NCBI RefSeq assembly: GCF_000430005.1
Contig: NZ_AUCY01000031.1
Coordinates: 1-38,773 of the forward strand
Reading direction: 5' to 3'
Length of the DNA stretch: 38,773 nucleotides
Source of the DNA: Desulfovibrio cuneatus DSM 11391
GTDB lineage: Bacteria > Desulfobacterota > Desulfovibrionia > Desulfovibrionales > Desulfovibrionaceae
Shown here: positions 31,385-38,773 of the stretch, piece by piece
How the letters are laid out: each line of letters begins with the position of its first letter
How positions within the stretch are numbered: position 1 is the first letter of the stretch
Position numbers and translations under genes: made by a program
Notes under the pieces: generated by a model
What the model was told of the DNA's origin: nothing
Seen by the model: only the letters and a program-made list of their open reading frames with translations
Database searches by the model: none

Positions 31385-34300
31385 ATGCCCGACCTCTCAC
31401 CCGTTGCCACTCTGGTGGCAATTGCCCTGCATGAACTGGGGGGAAAGCTTTCCGCAATGTGCCTGGCCCTGACCCTGGAAATGCCACAACCTTTGGTGGA
31501 GGCTGCCCTCAAGGAACTTGTACACCGGCAATTGGTAAGCGCATCAGGTACGCCTGAACGAACACGCTATACTGCAATCACGCCGCTTGCTCTCCTTCCT
31601 TCCTTGGGCAAACTGTTCCCCGGTCAAGAGGAAGAACGGAATCTTGCAGCCTGTTTCCGCCTGCGTGAAGCAGGCAACTTCCTTGAAAGTTGTTCTATTA
31701 TTTTTGAGCGCATCGACCATTTTCTGGACAACGCTTCCTCTGCGGCTGCTGTGGCCTGCCTTGGGCTGGGCATTGGCTATTTGCAGGAATGGAATGACGA
31801 GGGACACAAAGCCGCAGAAAAGCGTCGATTTGTAGAGCTTGCGCTTGGTGCGGCGGATACTTCCATGTACCTCACCATGTTCCACCATGAAGCCAGGCAA
31901 CTGGTTATTCGCGCCCGAAGCGTAGCCATGGATATGGGCGACAAACGCACCGCGGCCCTGTGCAGCTTGCTGGGGGCCTGCCTGGAAAACATGGCAGCAG
32001 AATGTTCTGCCGTGCGCCTGCGCCTTTTGCGTGAGGAAAGCACAGGGGCACTCAGCGAACTGTGTGATACAGATGCCATTACCCAACTGCATTATTTTCA
32101 TGGCATGTTCGCCTTTTGGGAAGGCAATTTTCAAAAAGTGCTTACCACCTTTGAAGGGGCAGCAGGGGCCCCGCAGGTTTGGAAAGGTCGCTTTCAAACA
32201 GAAATGTTCTCACTGTACACCAGTTCAGCGGCTGTCTACCTTGGGCACTTTCACCGGGCAGTGGGCATTTTGGAATCTGCCCGGCGGACGGCTGAATTAA
32301 CGCAAAACACCTTCAAAACCATGTGGTGGGAAGCGCAACTCTCTATGATCCTTCTCTATATGAACCGCTGCGAAGAGGCGCTGGAACTCATTGACCGCGT
32401 CATCTCCCAGGCAAACCCGGAGTCGGAAACAAAAATTTACATATGGGGCATGCGGGGACTTGCGTATTATCATTTTCGCAAAGGACAGGTAAAAGCGGCG
32501 CATCAGGCTCTTGTGGATGCCATGCTCGCAGGCCAACGCCAGGGACTTAACCGCCCTATTTATTCCTATCCCTGGATGTTTGACATGCTGTTGGAGTTTC
32601 ATGAGCAGGGGTTGCCCCCGGTACCCGGCATGGTACTGAATGACGAACTTGCCAGGGCACTGGAAGGCCCCAACAAGCACTTGCTGGCAACGGCCCTGCG
32701 CACCCGTGCCGTTATCAGCCTGCGCAAGGGGGAACCCGCAGAGCATGTTGTTACGCTCTTGCAACAAAGCTTACAGTTATTTGAGGAAGTGGGAAACCCG
32801 CTGGAAGCAGCCCGGACAAAGCTGCACATTGCCCACGCCCTTGCCCAGCAAGGCCTAGCCAGTAAGGCGCAAACCGCAAAAGAGGAAGCACTACACACTC
32901 TCGCTTTTTTTGAACAGCCGGAAGGAGATGGGTTTCAGTCCAGCCTTGCGCATACGGCCCATATCATGCTGCCTGCCCATGGTGCCACCAATGAAGTAAA
33001 AATCGGACAATCCTGGCTTTTGGGCACGCCAGCACCGGAAGAGAACCCGGCGGAAAACTGCCGGATGGCTTTGGAGTCTATCCCCCCCTGGCAAGATGTG
33101 AAACAGTTTCTGCACCAGATGACCCACATTGCCTGCTGTGAACTGGGAGCGGAACGTGCCGCCCTGTTTCGTGTTCGCGAGCCTGGCGTGCTTGAGGCAC
33201 AAAGCACATGCAATATTACGCCTGCGGAGCTGAGCACCGGGGCCATTACGGGCAGCCTCCTTCGAATTTTGCCACAGCTAGGCGAAACCCCGGCCCTTTT
33301 GGAAAACGAAGGATTCGTCTCCCTTATAGTTCCGCTGCATGTGGCGCATGGAACCCTTTGGTTCCTGTACCTTGAAAGTACGTATGCCCTGCGTGCTTTG
33401 CGGGCAGTTTCTCCGCTAGTCCGCAAGGAAGTGGCAGACATTTTTTCCCAAGAGCTACGCACGGCTCTGCGGCATAACAGAACAGAGCATCCCAACGCCG
33501 TGGCACAGGAACAGGCAAAAGCAATCCCGTATCAGGATAGCCCAGAAACCCTGTACCACGGCAGCCCGGTAATGCGGCAGGTCATATCCAAAAGCAGGCA
33601 GGTTGCGGCTACAGACGCTCCAGCTCTCATCCTGGGGGAAACCGGGGTGGGTAAAGAATTGCTCGCCAGATATATTCATGATTGTAGTGGCAGGGCTGGT
33701 CCTTTTGTTCCTGTGCACCCGGCGAGCATTCCTGAAAATCTCTTTGAAAGTGAATTTTTTGGCCATGAAAAAGGTGCATTCACCGGAGCCCACAAACAAA
33801 AAATAGGGCTTGCGGAAATGGCCCATGGAGGGACACTTTTTATTGACGAAGTGGCGGATATTCCAGGGAGTACGCAGGTTAAGCTGCTGCGGGTATTTCA
33901 GGAAAAACGTTTTTTGCGGGTTGGGGGACGCATGGAAGTCCATTCCCAGTTCCGTTTAGTAGGGGCTACCAACAAAAACCTGTGGCTCGAAGTACAAGCC
34001 GGGCGTTTTCGGGAGGATTTGTATTACCGCATGTCTGTAGTGCCCCTGACCTTGCCACCATTGCGAGAACGCCAGGAAGACATACCCCTTCTGGTCAAAC
34101 TGTTCCTTGACCGATTTGCACGGCGCTATCATCGCTCTATTCCTTCTCCTACAACGAAAGATATGGCCCTTCTCATGAACTACGCCTGGCCTGGTAATGT
34201 ACGGGAATTAAAAAGCGTGGTGGAGCGGGCGGTTATCCTTTACAGGGGCGGAGTGTTGCAGTATGGCCTTGAACCCTGCACTGCAACCGAAAGCCTTGCT

Positions 34301-34498
34301 TGCAACAAAAGCCACCCCTGCGAAGAACAACATCTGCTAGCCGACCTTCCTACGCTTGAAACCCTACAACGCAGGTATGTACAGCATGTGCTCAAATTAA
34401 CTGAAGGAAAAATAACAGGAGAGCGAGGCGCCCTCAAAATACTGGGCATGAAACGGTCTACTTTTTATGCCAAATTCATGTCCTTGAAACCCTCATAA
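31385..34498 (+). CDS. Large sigma54-dependent activator with winged-helix, TPR-like, GAF, AAA+ and HTH domains
   Basis: The 1037-aa protein is about twice the usual size for this class. Residues 1-75 look like a winged helix-turn-helix. Residues 80-520 are helical repeats of the MalT/TPR kind (for example CLGLGIGYLQEW, GMRGLAYYHFRKGQVKAAHQAL). Residues 560-700 resemble a GAF domain. The AAA+ domain follows, with Walker A GETGVGKE near 751, GAFTGA near 795 and GTLFIDEVADI as Walker B. The C-terminus has a Fis-type HTH (GALKILGMKRSTFYAKF). GGAGG is 6 nt before the ATG. It is divergent from the operon at 21097-31121, with a sigma54 promoter and palindrome between them, and probably activates it. 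Confidence 0.9.
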   Translation: MPDLSPVATLVAIALHELGGKLSAMCLALTLEMPQPLVEAALKELVHRQLVSASGTPERTRYTAITPLALLPSLGKLFPGQEEERNLAACFRLREAGNFLESCSIIFERIDHFLDNASSAAAVACLGLGIGYLQEWNDEGHKAAEKRRFVELALGAADTSMYLTMFHHEARQLVIRARSVAMDMGDKRTAALCSLLGACLENMAAECSAVRLRLLREESTGALSELCDTDAITQLHYFHGMFAFWEGNFQKVLTTFEGAAGAPQVWKGRFQTEMFSLYTSSAAVYLGHFHRAVGILESARRTAELTQNTFKTMWWEAQLSMILLYMNRCEEALELIDRVISQANPESETKIYIWGMRGLAYYHFRKGQVKAAHQALVDAMLAGQRQGLNRPIYSYPWMFDMLLEFHEQGLPPVPGMVLNDELARALEGPNKHLLATALRTRAVISLRKGEPAEHVVTLLQQSLQLFEEVGNPLEAARTKLHIAHALAQQGLASKAQTAKEEALHTLAFFEQPEGDGFQSSLAHTAHIMLPAHGATNEVKIGQSWLLGTPAPEENPAENCRMALESIPPWQDVKQFLHQMTHIACCELGAERAALFRVREPGVLEAQSTCNITPAELSTGAITGSLLRILPQLGETPALLENEGFVSLIVPLHVAHGTLWFLYLESTYALRALRAVSPLVRKEVADIFSQELRTALRHNRTEHPNAVAQEQAKAIPYQDSPETLYHGSPVMRQVISKSRQVAATDAPALILGETGVGKELLARYIHDCSGRAGPFVPVHPASIPENLFESEFFGHEKGAFTGAHKQKIGLAEMAHGGTLFIDEVADIPGSTQVKLLRVFQEKRFLRVGGRMEVHSQFRLVGATNKNLWLEVQAGRFREDLYYRMSVVPLTLPPLRERQEDIPLLVKLFLDRFARRYHRSIPSPTTKDMALLMNYAWPGNVRELKSVVERAVILYRGGVLQYGLEPCTATESLACNKSHPCEEQHLLADLPTLETLQRRYVQHVLKLTEGKITGERGALKILGMKRSTFYAKFMSLKPS

Positions 34499-34537
34499 AC
34501 TGATATACTCGCAATTATTGACAACTATTCTTCATTT

Positions 34538-34642
34538 TCAAGGCATACCCTCATAGTGGAAGTATTCTGCCTGCTTAACAAAAACCGTTAATACAGCAAC
34601 CTCTTTTTCAAGAAAAGAGAGCGTGTTGCCACTCTTCTCCAC
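34538..34642 (-). CDS. Tiny ORF 2 (34 aa), possibly frameshifted continuation of the upstream tiny ORF
   Basis: GTG at 34640-34642 overlaps the stop of the preceding ORF by one base. It encodes a 34-aa product with EKSGNTLSFLEKEVAVLTV and a tail KQAEYFHYEGMP. No family was recognised. Either it is coupled to the upstream ORF, or the two are one gene of about 75 residues broken by a frameshift near 34643. Confidence 0.35.
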   Translation of the reverse strand: MEKSGNTLSFLEKEVAVLTVFVKQAEYFHYEGMP

Positions 34643-34764
34643 TACAACTCTCCCAAAAGGATAACTGGCTCCACGGCAAAACCACCGGAAGCCAGAGGAA
34701 ATTCGCTGTCTTCCCCTGGAATGTCTTCAAGCTTCCTCAATTTTACATCTGTACTCTTTTCCAT
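34642..34764 (-). CDS. Tiny ORF 1 (40 aa) with strong ribosome site, unknown
   Basis: AAAGGAGGA (34768-34776) sits 3-4 nt before ATG 34762-34764, one of the best Shine-Dalgarno sites in the window. The 40-aa product is charged at the start (MEKSTDVKLRKLEDIPGED) and then hydrophobic (ASGGFAVEPVILLGEL). No family was recognised. It follows a Rho-independent terminator and a structured region on the same strand, a layout seen with attenuated or riboswitch-controlled genes. No promoter of its own was found between 34776 and 34808. Confidence 0.5.
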   Translation of the reverse strand: MEKSTDVKLRKLEDIPGEDSEFPLASGGFAVEPVILLGEL

Positions 34765-34807
34765 GTTTCCTCCTTTACAATGGGGGGAACAAGCTATGGG
34801 TACAAAC

Positions 34808-34860
34808 AAAAAAAAAGCCCATTACTATCAAATAGTTTCAGGGGCTTGTCGTTGGGCTTT
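34808..34860 (-). terminator. Rho-independent terminator with long U-tract
   Basis: On the minus strand AAAGCCCA (34853-34860) pairs with TGGGCTTT (34814-34821), followed by nine T. An internal GGGGCTT-like segment could pair alternatively. It ends the structured region at 34880-35053 and lies before the tiny ORFs. Confidence 0.8.
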
Positions 34861-34879
34861 GCGCCGCGAATTGCTGTGT

Positions 34880-35053
34880 CTGTAAGAGAAGATTTCTTAG
34901 AAGGGGGAGGAATCACTCCTGGCAAGGGGTTACGTTCCCCCAGAAGTACCCCAAAAAGGTGGGTTGTCTATGGTTTTTTCAAACCGAGTTCGGACAATCT
35001 GCTTTGCTTATTCCCTTGCCAGGAAACACTTTTCAGACTTTTCCGAACTCGGT
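34880..35053 (-). ncRNA. Possible structured RNA with pseudoknot topology
   Basis: Two perfect 12-bp inverted repeats cross each other: TCCTGGCAAGGG (34917-34928) with CCCTTGCCAGGA (35013-35024), and ACCGAGTTCGGA (34983-34994) with TCCGAACTCGGT (35042-35053). Crossing helices mean a pseudoknot in RNA. The linkers are 54, 18 and 17 nt. The minus strand also ends in a U-rich terminator (34808-34860), so a transcript of roughly 245 nt is plausible, starting near or reading from tRNA-Ser. It does not match what I know of 6S, SRP, RNase P or tmRNA. It might be a riboswitch-like leader of the tiny ORFs or a free small RNA. Confidence 0.5.
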
Positions 35054-35065
35054 CGGATTTAAATA

Positions 35066-35156
35066 TGGCGGAGAGGCGGAGATTTGAACTCCGGATACCC
35101 TTATGAGGTATACTCCCTTAGCAGGGGAGCGCCTTCGGCCGCTCGGCCACCTCTCC
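35066..35156 (-). tRNA. tRNA-Ser (anticodon GCU)
   Basis: The minus strand gives a 91-nt tRNA with a long variable arm. The acceptor stem GGAGAGG (35150-35156) pairs with CCTCTCC (35070-35076), and the encoded GCCA end is at 35066-35069. The T-loop reads GTTCAAATC. The anticodon loop CTGCTAA has GCU at 35120-35122, so it reads AGC/AGU serine codons. Confidence 0.95.
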
Positions 35157-35314
35157 GCGGGCACGCAAAAATGAATTCCACGTGCACAAGACAGCTTTAC
35201 TAGCGTAGAGCAGGCTGTTTTGTCAAGACATTTTCCTGCAAAGATGCAGGCCAGTGCCCGTCACTTTTTTAGACCATATGCTGTGCGTACTCTGATTACA
35301 TTCAGAGCATGGGC

Positions 35315-35959
35315 TTACTCTGCGCTGGCAAGTGCCTGTAGGTGGGCATTCAGGGCGGTAAGGTCATGGTGCCAGGGCTGGCCGGAAGACTTGAAGTATT
35401 CCCCCCTGCCGTAAAACAGCGTTCCCACGGCTTCCGCTGCAGAAAGGTCTGTTTGACTGTCACCAATCATGAGGGTTTGGGCAGGGTCTGCCCCGGTTGC
35501 CGTTACAATATTGCGCAGCAAGGCGGTTTTACCGGGAGGGGAGCCAAAAATGCCTTCGAAGTAATGGGCCAGGCCGCGTTCTTTCAGCACAATGTGCAGC
35601 TCGTCATGCGGTGCACCGGAAGCCACATACATGGGCACCCGGCCATGCCACGTGCGCAGCACTTCTTCCACCCCCGGCACCAGCTTGCAAATGCGGATTT
35701 CGTCAAAGCAATAGTCCACAAACTTAGTGCACAACGCTTCCTGCTCTGCATCCGTAATGGTTCGGCCCAGCACTTCTGTAAACAGCCAGGCAAACTTTTC
35801 CCGGCGGCTTACCCCCCCATGCATGGCGTGGAACAGCACCAGCCTGTCTTCTGCTTCCTGCCCAAAGTCACGCCCAATACGGGCAAAGGCGCGGGTTTTG
35901 GCGTCCACACTTTCCAGCAACACGCCGTCACAATCAAACACAATAAGGGCTAATGCCAT
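35315..35959 (-). CDS. HAD-superfamily hydrolase, beta-phosphoglucomutase/phosphoglycolate-phosphatase-like
   Basis: The 214-aa protein has DCDGVLLES (motif I, Asp nucleophile) near residue 9, YVASGAPHDEL (motif II), PPGKTALLRNI (Lys) and MIGDSQTDLSAAEAVG (motif IV). An alpha-helical cap at residues 18-85 places it in HAD subfamily IA. AGGA lies about 7 nt before ATG 35957-35959; the longer reading would translate through a 20-bp palindrome and is rejected. It is 97 bp downstream of thrC on the same strand. The substrate could be phosphoglycolate or another small phosphate; sequence does not decide. Confidence 0.83.
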   Translation of the reverse strand: MALALIVFDCDGVLLESVDAKTRAFARIGRDFGQEAEDRLVLFHAMHGGVSRREKFAWLFTEVLGRTITDAEQEALCTKFVDYCFDEIRICKLVPGVEEVLRTWHGRVPMYVASGAPHDELHIVLKERGLAHYFEGIFGSPPGKTALLRNIVTATGADPAQTLMIGDSQTDLSAAEAVGTLFYGRGEYFKSSGQPWHHDLTALNAHLQALASAE

Positions 35960-35988
35960 GATTTTTCCTGTTGGAGGCTGTTGTGTAA

Positions 35989-36031
35989 TGAATTTTATTG
36001 GGGAGGCAGAGCCTCCCCAATAAAATTCATC
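35989..36031. repeat. Perfect 20-bp palindrome after thrC
   Basis: The arms at 35989-36008 and 36012-36031 match perfectly around an AGA loop; the core is GGGGAGGCAGAGCCTCCCC. There is no U-tract, so it is not a simple terminator. Together with GAGAGTATTG (36039-36048) it forms a gene-end block that resembles the one at 9480-9537. Confidence 0.8.
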
Positions 36032-36056
36032 TGACAATACTCTCTGTTGCGTGCTT

Positions 36057-37499
36057 TTATTTTTCCGAAAGCTGGAGCCGCTCGGCAATGCGGCGGCATG
36101 ATTCCAGCACAAACCCGCTTTCCCCAAGGGTGGCGCTTTCTGCTTCGGTCAAGAGCAGTTCCGGGGCATTTTGCAGTTCTTTTTTGGGTGTAACACCAAA
36201 AGCTGCATCCAGCGAGTTGGTAAAGTACTTGTTCTGAAAGTCCATAAACTTCAAGGCATGGGCGGTGGAGTCCAGCACAGAAAATTCGCTTTCATCCACA
36301 AGGCCAAGGGCCTTGGCCCCTTGCAACCCGGCAAGGCATTCGCCCCCCTGGGTGCAGGCAATGTGGCCGTGGCGGTTTGCTTCCAGCATGGCATCCATAA
36401 TGGCCTGTTCCGTCACCTGAATTACCTGGAAGGAGCGCTCCCCGCCAATGGCTTTGTAGCGGTCTACCAGGTGCTGCACACGGGGGAAGGACACGGGGTT
36501 GCCAATCATGGCGGCCTGGGCAACGCTGGGCTGCACCTTTACCGGAGCGTATTCGCGCGTTGCTTCCGGCGCGGCGTAGTAGCGGTATACCGGGTCGGCA
36601 TGGTGGGACTGCACCCCGAAAAGGCGGGGCAATGTTTCAATTATGCCCAGGTAGTGCAGCTTCAAAAAGCCGTTCATCATGGCCGTAATGTTGCCCGCGT
36701 TGCCCACAGGCACAAATATGCACATATTTTCCATGTTCCAGTCATACCACTGGGCCACTTCAAAGGGGTAGCTTTCCTGCCCCAAAATACGCCAACTGTT
36801 TTTGGAGTTGAGCAGGGCCACACGGTAGTGGTCTGCCAAAAATTCCACCACCTTCATGCAGTCGTCAAACACGCCGGGCAATTCCAGCACAGTGGCCCCG
36901 CTGCCCAGCGGCTGGGCAAGCTGCTGGGGGGTTACCTTGCCATGGGGCAAAAGCACCACCGACTTCACCGGCGCACCTACGTACGAAGCATACAGCGCGG
37001 CAGCGGCGGAAGTGTCGCCCGTGGAAGCGCACACAGTAAGCACGTCGTCCCAGCCTTGCAGGCGCACCAGGGCACGCAAATAGCTGAAGGCACAGGCCAT
37101 GCCCCTGTCTTTGAAAGAAGCGCTGGGGTTTTGCCCATCGTTTTTAAAGGCAAATCGGGCACCCACCTTGGCTTGCAGGGCGGGGGAAGCTTCCACCACC
37201 GGGGTGTTGCCTTCACCAAGGTACACAATGTCTTGCTCTTCCACTACCGGGGCCATGAGTTCGTAGAACCGGAAAATTCCCCGCAAGGCTGTGCGCTTGG
37301 AAGCGGCACGGGCATCAAACAGCTCACGCCATTCCCGGCCGGAACGCGCCCGCAGGGAGGAGAAATTTGTGTCTTCCAGCATAAGAACAGATTTGCATTC
37401 AGGGCAGGTGTACAGGAGCGAATCAATGCCATAGGTACTACTACAGCTCAAACAGCGATACTTCATTGTGCCACGGTAAGAGGGAAACTGTGCGCTCAT
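36057..37499 (-). CDS. thrC: Threonine synthase
   Basis: The 480-aa PLP enzyme converts O-phosphohomoserine to threonine. It begins with a zinc-ribbon-like region (CLSC...CPEC, residues about 15-35) seen in many bacterial ThrC, then EGNTPVVEA, SASFKDRGM with the PLP-binding lysine, STGDTSAAAA and PVGNAGNITA for the phosphate cup. ATG 37497-37499 (MSAQFPSYRG) is chosen, matching the usual Desulfovibrio start as I recall it; a second ATG 11 codons downstream has no better site. It has a sigma70-type promoter at 37595-37623. Confidence 0.93.
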   Translation of the reverse strand: MSAQFPSYRGTMKYRCLSCSSTYGIDSLLYTCPECKSVLMLEDTNFSSLRARSGREWRELFDARAASKRTALRGIFRFYELMAPVVEEQDIVYLGEGNTPVVEASPALQAKVGARFAFKNDGQNPSASFKDRGMACAFSYLRALVRLQGWDDVLTVCASTGDTSAAAALYASYVGAPVKSVVLLPHGKVTPQQLAQPLGSGATVLELPGVFDDCMKVVEFLADHYRVALLNSKNSWRILGQESYPFEVAQWYDWNMENMCIFVPVGNAGNITAMMNGFLKLHYLGIIETLPRLFGVQSHHADPVYRYYAAPEATREYAPVKVQPSVAQAAMIGNPVSFPRVQHLVDRYKAIGGERSFQVIQVTEQAIMDAMLEANRHGHIACTQGGECLAGLQGAKALGLVDESEFSVLDSTAHALKFMDFQNKYFTNSLDAAFGVTPKKELQNAPELLLTEAESATLGESGFVLESCRRIAERLQLSEK

Positions 37500-37594
37500 A
37501 ACCTTAATCCTTCTGGCCCATAACAAGGGCACCCAACGAAAGAGTGTGTTGTACACAGCACACCATGCGCTGTGCGACCTTAACAAAGGCATTT

Positions 37595-37623
37595 ATAATG
37601 CGCCCATTTTGCATAGGGGTCAA
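37595..37623 (-). promoter_or_regulatory. Sigma70-type promoter of thrC
   Basis: On the minus strand TTGACC (37618-37623) and CATTAT (37595-37600) are separated by 17 bp. The start would be near 37588, about 90 nt before thrC. Confidence 0.65.
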
Positions 37624-37656
37624 TGGCTTTTGTCTGCTCTGCCACCCCTGTCATTA

Positions 37657-37679
37657 TCCGCTCGGGCTAGGTGGAGATG
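37657..37679 (+). repeat. Second repeat family, short copy
   Basis: TCCGCTCGGGCTAGGTGGAG followed by ATG matches TCCGCTCGGGCTGCGTGGAG followed by ATG at 38674-38696. Confidence 0.55.
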
Positions 37680-37765
37680 TGCAAAAAGTAATGCAGTTAC
37701 ACCTCAAAACAAGCTATCATGGCGGCACGCCACATAAAACGCTCTCCTTTCTCCTCTTTACTCAC

Positions 37766-37796
37766 AAAAAAAGGGGAAGCACTCTGCTTCCCCTTT
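37766..37796 (-). terminator. Rho-independent terminator of lpxI
   Basis: On the minus strand AAAGGGGAAGC pairs with GCTTCCCCTTT around a 5-nt loop and is followed by a run of T, 17 bp past the lpxI stop. Confidence 0.92.
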
Positions 37797-37812
37797 CTCT
37801 CCCGCAATAACC

Positions 37813-38652
37813 TTACGATTTTTGCCCCTCAAAAAAACCTTCTGCATCCTCCGGCACCCCCACCAGGGCAATACCGTGCTTTTCCGCCAGGCGAATGCCT
37901 TCCCCCTGGTCAAAAAACAACGTCTTTCCCGCCTCATAGGCGAGGGCGCGGAACCCATACTTCACCAGTAAGGCCACGGTGCCTGCACCAATGGAGGGCA
38001 AATCCAGCCTTGTGTCTTGCCCCGGCTTGGCAATTTTCACCATAGTGCAGCCAGCACCTGCCAGTTCCCCGGCGCGGGTCAGGGTAGCATCCGTGCCTTC
38101 AATGGCTTCCACCGCCACCACAATACCACTTTTTACAATAATGCACTGGCCCACATCCATCTGCCCAAAATGTTTGGCAGCGGCATAGCCGTGGCGCATA
38201 TCGTCCCAGGTTTCCTGGCTAATGGTACCACGGGTAAGCACCCCTTCCGGGCTGCGCAGGGAAGGGGCAAGGGTTTCTGCCCCTATCAGCTCAATGCCTT
38301 CGCCTTGCAATTCCGCTGCAACGGCCCGCAAAATGGCGTCGTCGCCCTTGGTGCGGGCAATACGGAACAACAGCCGCGCCGCCCGCATATCAGGCTTAAC
38401 GTCCAGCGCCCTGGGCTTGTTAATGGCCCCGGCCATGCAGGCTTGGGTGACACCATGCTGCTTGAAAAAGGCAATTTGCGCATTGAGCTTGCCAAGGGGC
38501 AAAATGGTAAATGCGTCCACATGCTCGGCAAGGGCAGGGTCGGTATTGTTGGTAAACCCACAGGCCACCACCTTATACCCCTTGGCCCTGGCCCCTTGGG
38601 CCACCAAAAATGGAAATTGCCCTGACCCGGCAAGAATACCTATGGTTTGCAC
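37813..38652 (-). CDS. lpxI: UDP-2,3-diacylglucosamine pyrophosphatase LpxI
   Basis: The 279-aa cytoplasmic enzyme hydrolyses UDP-2,3-diacylglucosamine to lipid X in lipid A synthesis, and replaces LpxH in many alpha- and deltaproteobacteria. It starts IGILAGSGQFPFLVAQ, has GAINKPRALDVKPD near residue 75 and the C-terminal block SGIVVAVEAIEGTDATL...KPGQDTRLDLPSIG, where the conserved Asp residues act. The start is a GTG (38650-38652) behind GGAAGG. Upstream sequence is a repeat and then the window edge; in relatives lpxI follows lpxD-fabZ-lpxA, which may be outside. Confidence 0.93.
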   Translation of the reverse strand: MQTIGILAGSGQFPFLVAQGARAKGYKVVACGFTNNTDPALAEHVDAFTILPLGKLNAQIAFFKQHGVTQACMAGAINKPRALDVKPDMRAARLLFRIARTKGDDAILRAVAAELQGEGIELIGAETLAPSLRSPEGVLTRGTISQETWDDMRHGYAAAKHFGQMDVGQCIIVKSGIVVAVEAIEGTDATLTRAGELAGAGCTMVKIAKPGQDTRLDLPSIGAGTVALLVKYGFRALAYEAGKTLFFDQGEGIRLAEKHGIALVGVPEDAEGFFEGQKS

Positions 38653-38665
38653 ATTACCTTCCTTT

Positions 38666-38735
38666 CGCTTTTCTCCGCTCGGGCTGCGTGGAGATGAACA
38701 GACAGCTAGCCGCCTGCGCCCTCCGCCCTCGCTCG
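38666..38735 (+). repeat. Second repeat family, copy 2 (CGCTCGGGCT...)
   Basis: The block TCTCCGCTCGGGCTGCGTGG, then GAGATGAACAG, CAGCTAGC and CCCTCCGCCC, parallels 12477-12545. It is directly upstream of lpxI. Whether it extends past the window is unknown. Confidence 0.5.
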
Positions 38736-38773
38736 ACTTCCTTTCGCTCCAGCGGCGGTATACATGCTTCGGC

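Larger units (their letters stand above)
37500..37812. other. Intergenic region lpxI-thrC: promoter, repeat and terminator only
   Basis: This 313-bp stretch has no gene. It holds the thrC promoter (37595-37623), a short copy of the CGCTCGGGCT repeat (37657-37679) and the lpxI terminator (37766-37796). Confidence 0.8.

Noticed and set aside
34880-35053. tmRNA, 6S, SRP or RNase P RNA
   Set aside because: None of their conserved sequence elements that I know is present; the size and helix order also differ.
1-38773. CRISPR array, rRNA genes or prophage
   Set aside because: No regularly spaced identical repeats, no rRNA motifs and no phage structural or integrase genes were seen.

Overview
The window looks like a chromosome segment of an anaerobic, sulfite-respiring deltaproteobacterium of the Desulfovibrionaceae (Desulfovibrio/Bilophila/Mailhella-like). 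The reasons are the gene types: TRAP and tripartite tricarboxylate transporters, a tungsten-type aldehyde:ferredoxin oxidoreductase (AOR), sulfonate-cleaving enzymes, sigma54-dependent activators, LpxI (a Gram-negative lipid A enzyme) and a Desulfovibrio-style threonine synthase. The genus is an inference. No rRNA or dsr genes are present to confirm it.

Layout. 1-513: an IS200/IS605 insertion whose left end has cut off the C-terminus of an old-yellow-enzyme gene. 533-2513: beta-carbonic anhydrase, then an overlapping nucleotidyltransferase/HAD phosphatase pair. 2755-16196: module 1, with TRAP transporter dctPQM, MoaD-like protein, AOR, YihU/GarR-type dehydrogenase, LarA-type racemase, suyB, suyA, and a divergent sigma54 activator. 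16302-20428: lipoprotein serine protease, secreted purine-nucleoside 'NUP' protein, AzgA-type purine permease. 20620-31121: module 2, with an AOR remnant, xsc, FAD flavoprotein, SDR, tctC-tctA-tctB, SDR and a TPP enzyme, all leftward. A divergent 1037-aa sigma54 activator lies at 31385-34498. 34538-35156: two tiny ORFs, a structured RNA-like region and tRNA-Ser(GCU). 35315-38652: HAD hydrolase, thrC, lpxI.

How module 1 may work. SuyAB cleaves (R)-3-sulfolactate to pyruvate and sulfite. The 286-aa dehydrogenase has LGKTPAHA where E. coli YihU (sulfolactaldehyde reductase) has VGRTSANA, so it could interconvert dihydroxypropanesulfonate (DHPS) and sulfolactaldehyde. AOR would oxidise sulfolactaldehyde to sulfolactate with ferredoxin. 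The LarA-family enzyme would racemise (S)- to (R)-sulfolactate for SuyAB, and the TRAP system would import the sulfonate. The sulfite would serve as respiratory electron acceptor. Three promoters (upstream of dctP, the dehydrogenase and suyA) share one design: a -24/-12 sigma54 box preceded 74-87 bp upstream by two 16-bp near-palindromes (consensus TGCCCRTATATGGGCA) repeated at exactly 19 bp. The likely binder is the activator encoded next to suyA.

Module 2 ends in Xsc (sulfoacetaldehyde + phosphate to acetyl phosphate + sulfite). It has its own -24/-12 promoter and a TTGGACAGTTGTCCAA palindrome next to the second activator. A route sulfolactate/DHPS - SDR - TPP decarboxylase - sulfoacetaldehyde - Xsc is possible, but the substrate is unknown. 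Several repeat families, insertion scars and a decayed AOR show that the accessory regions have been rearranged.
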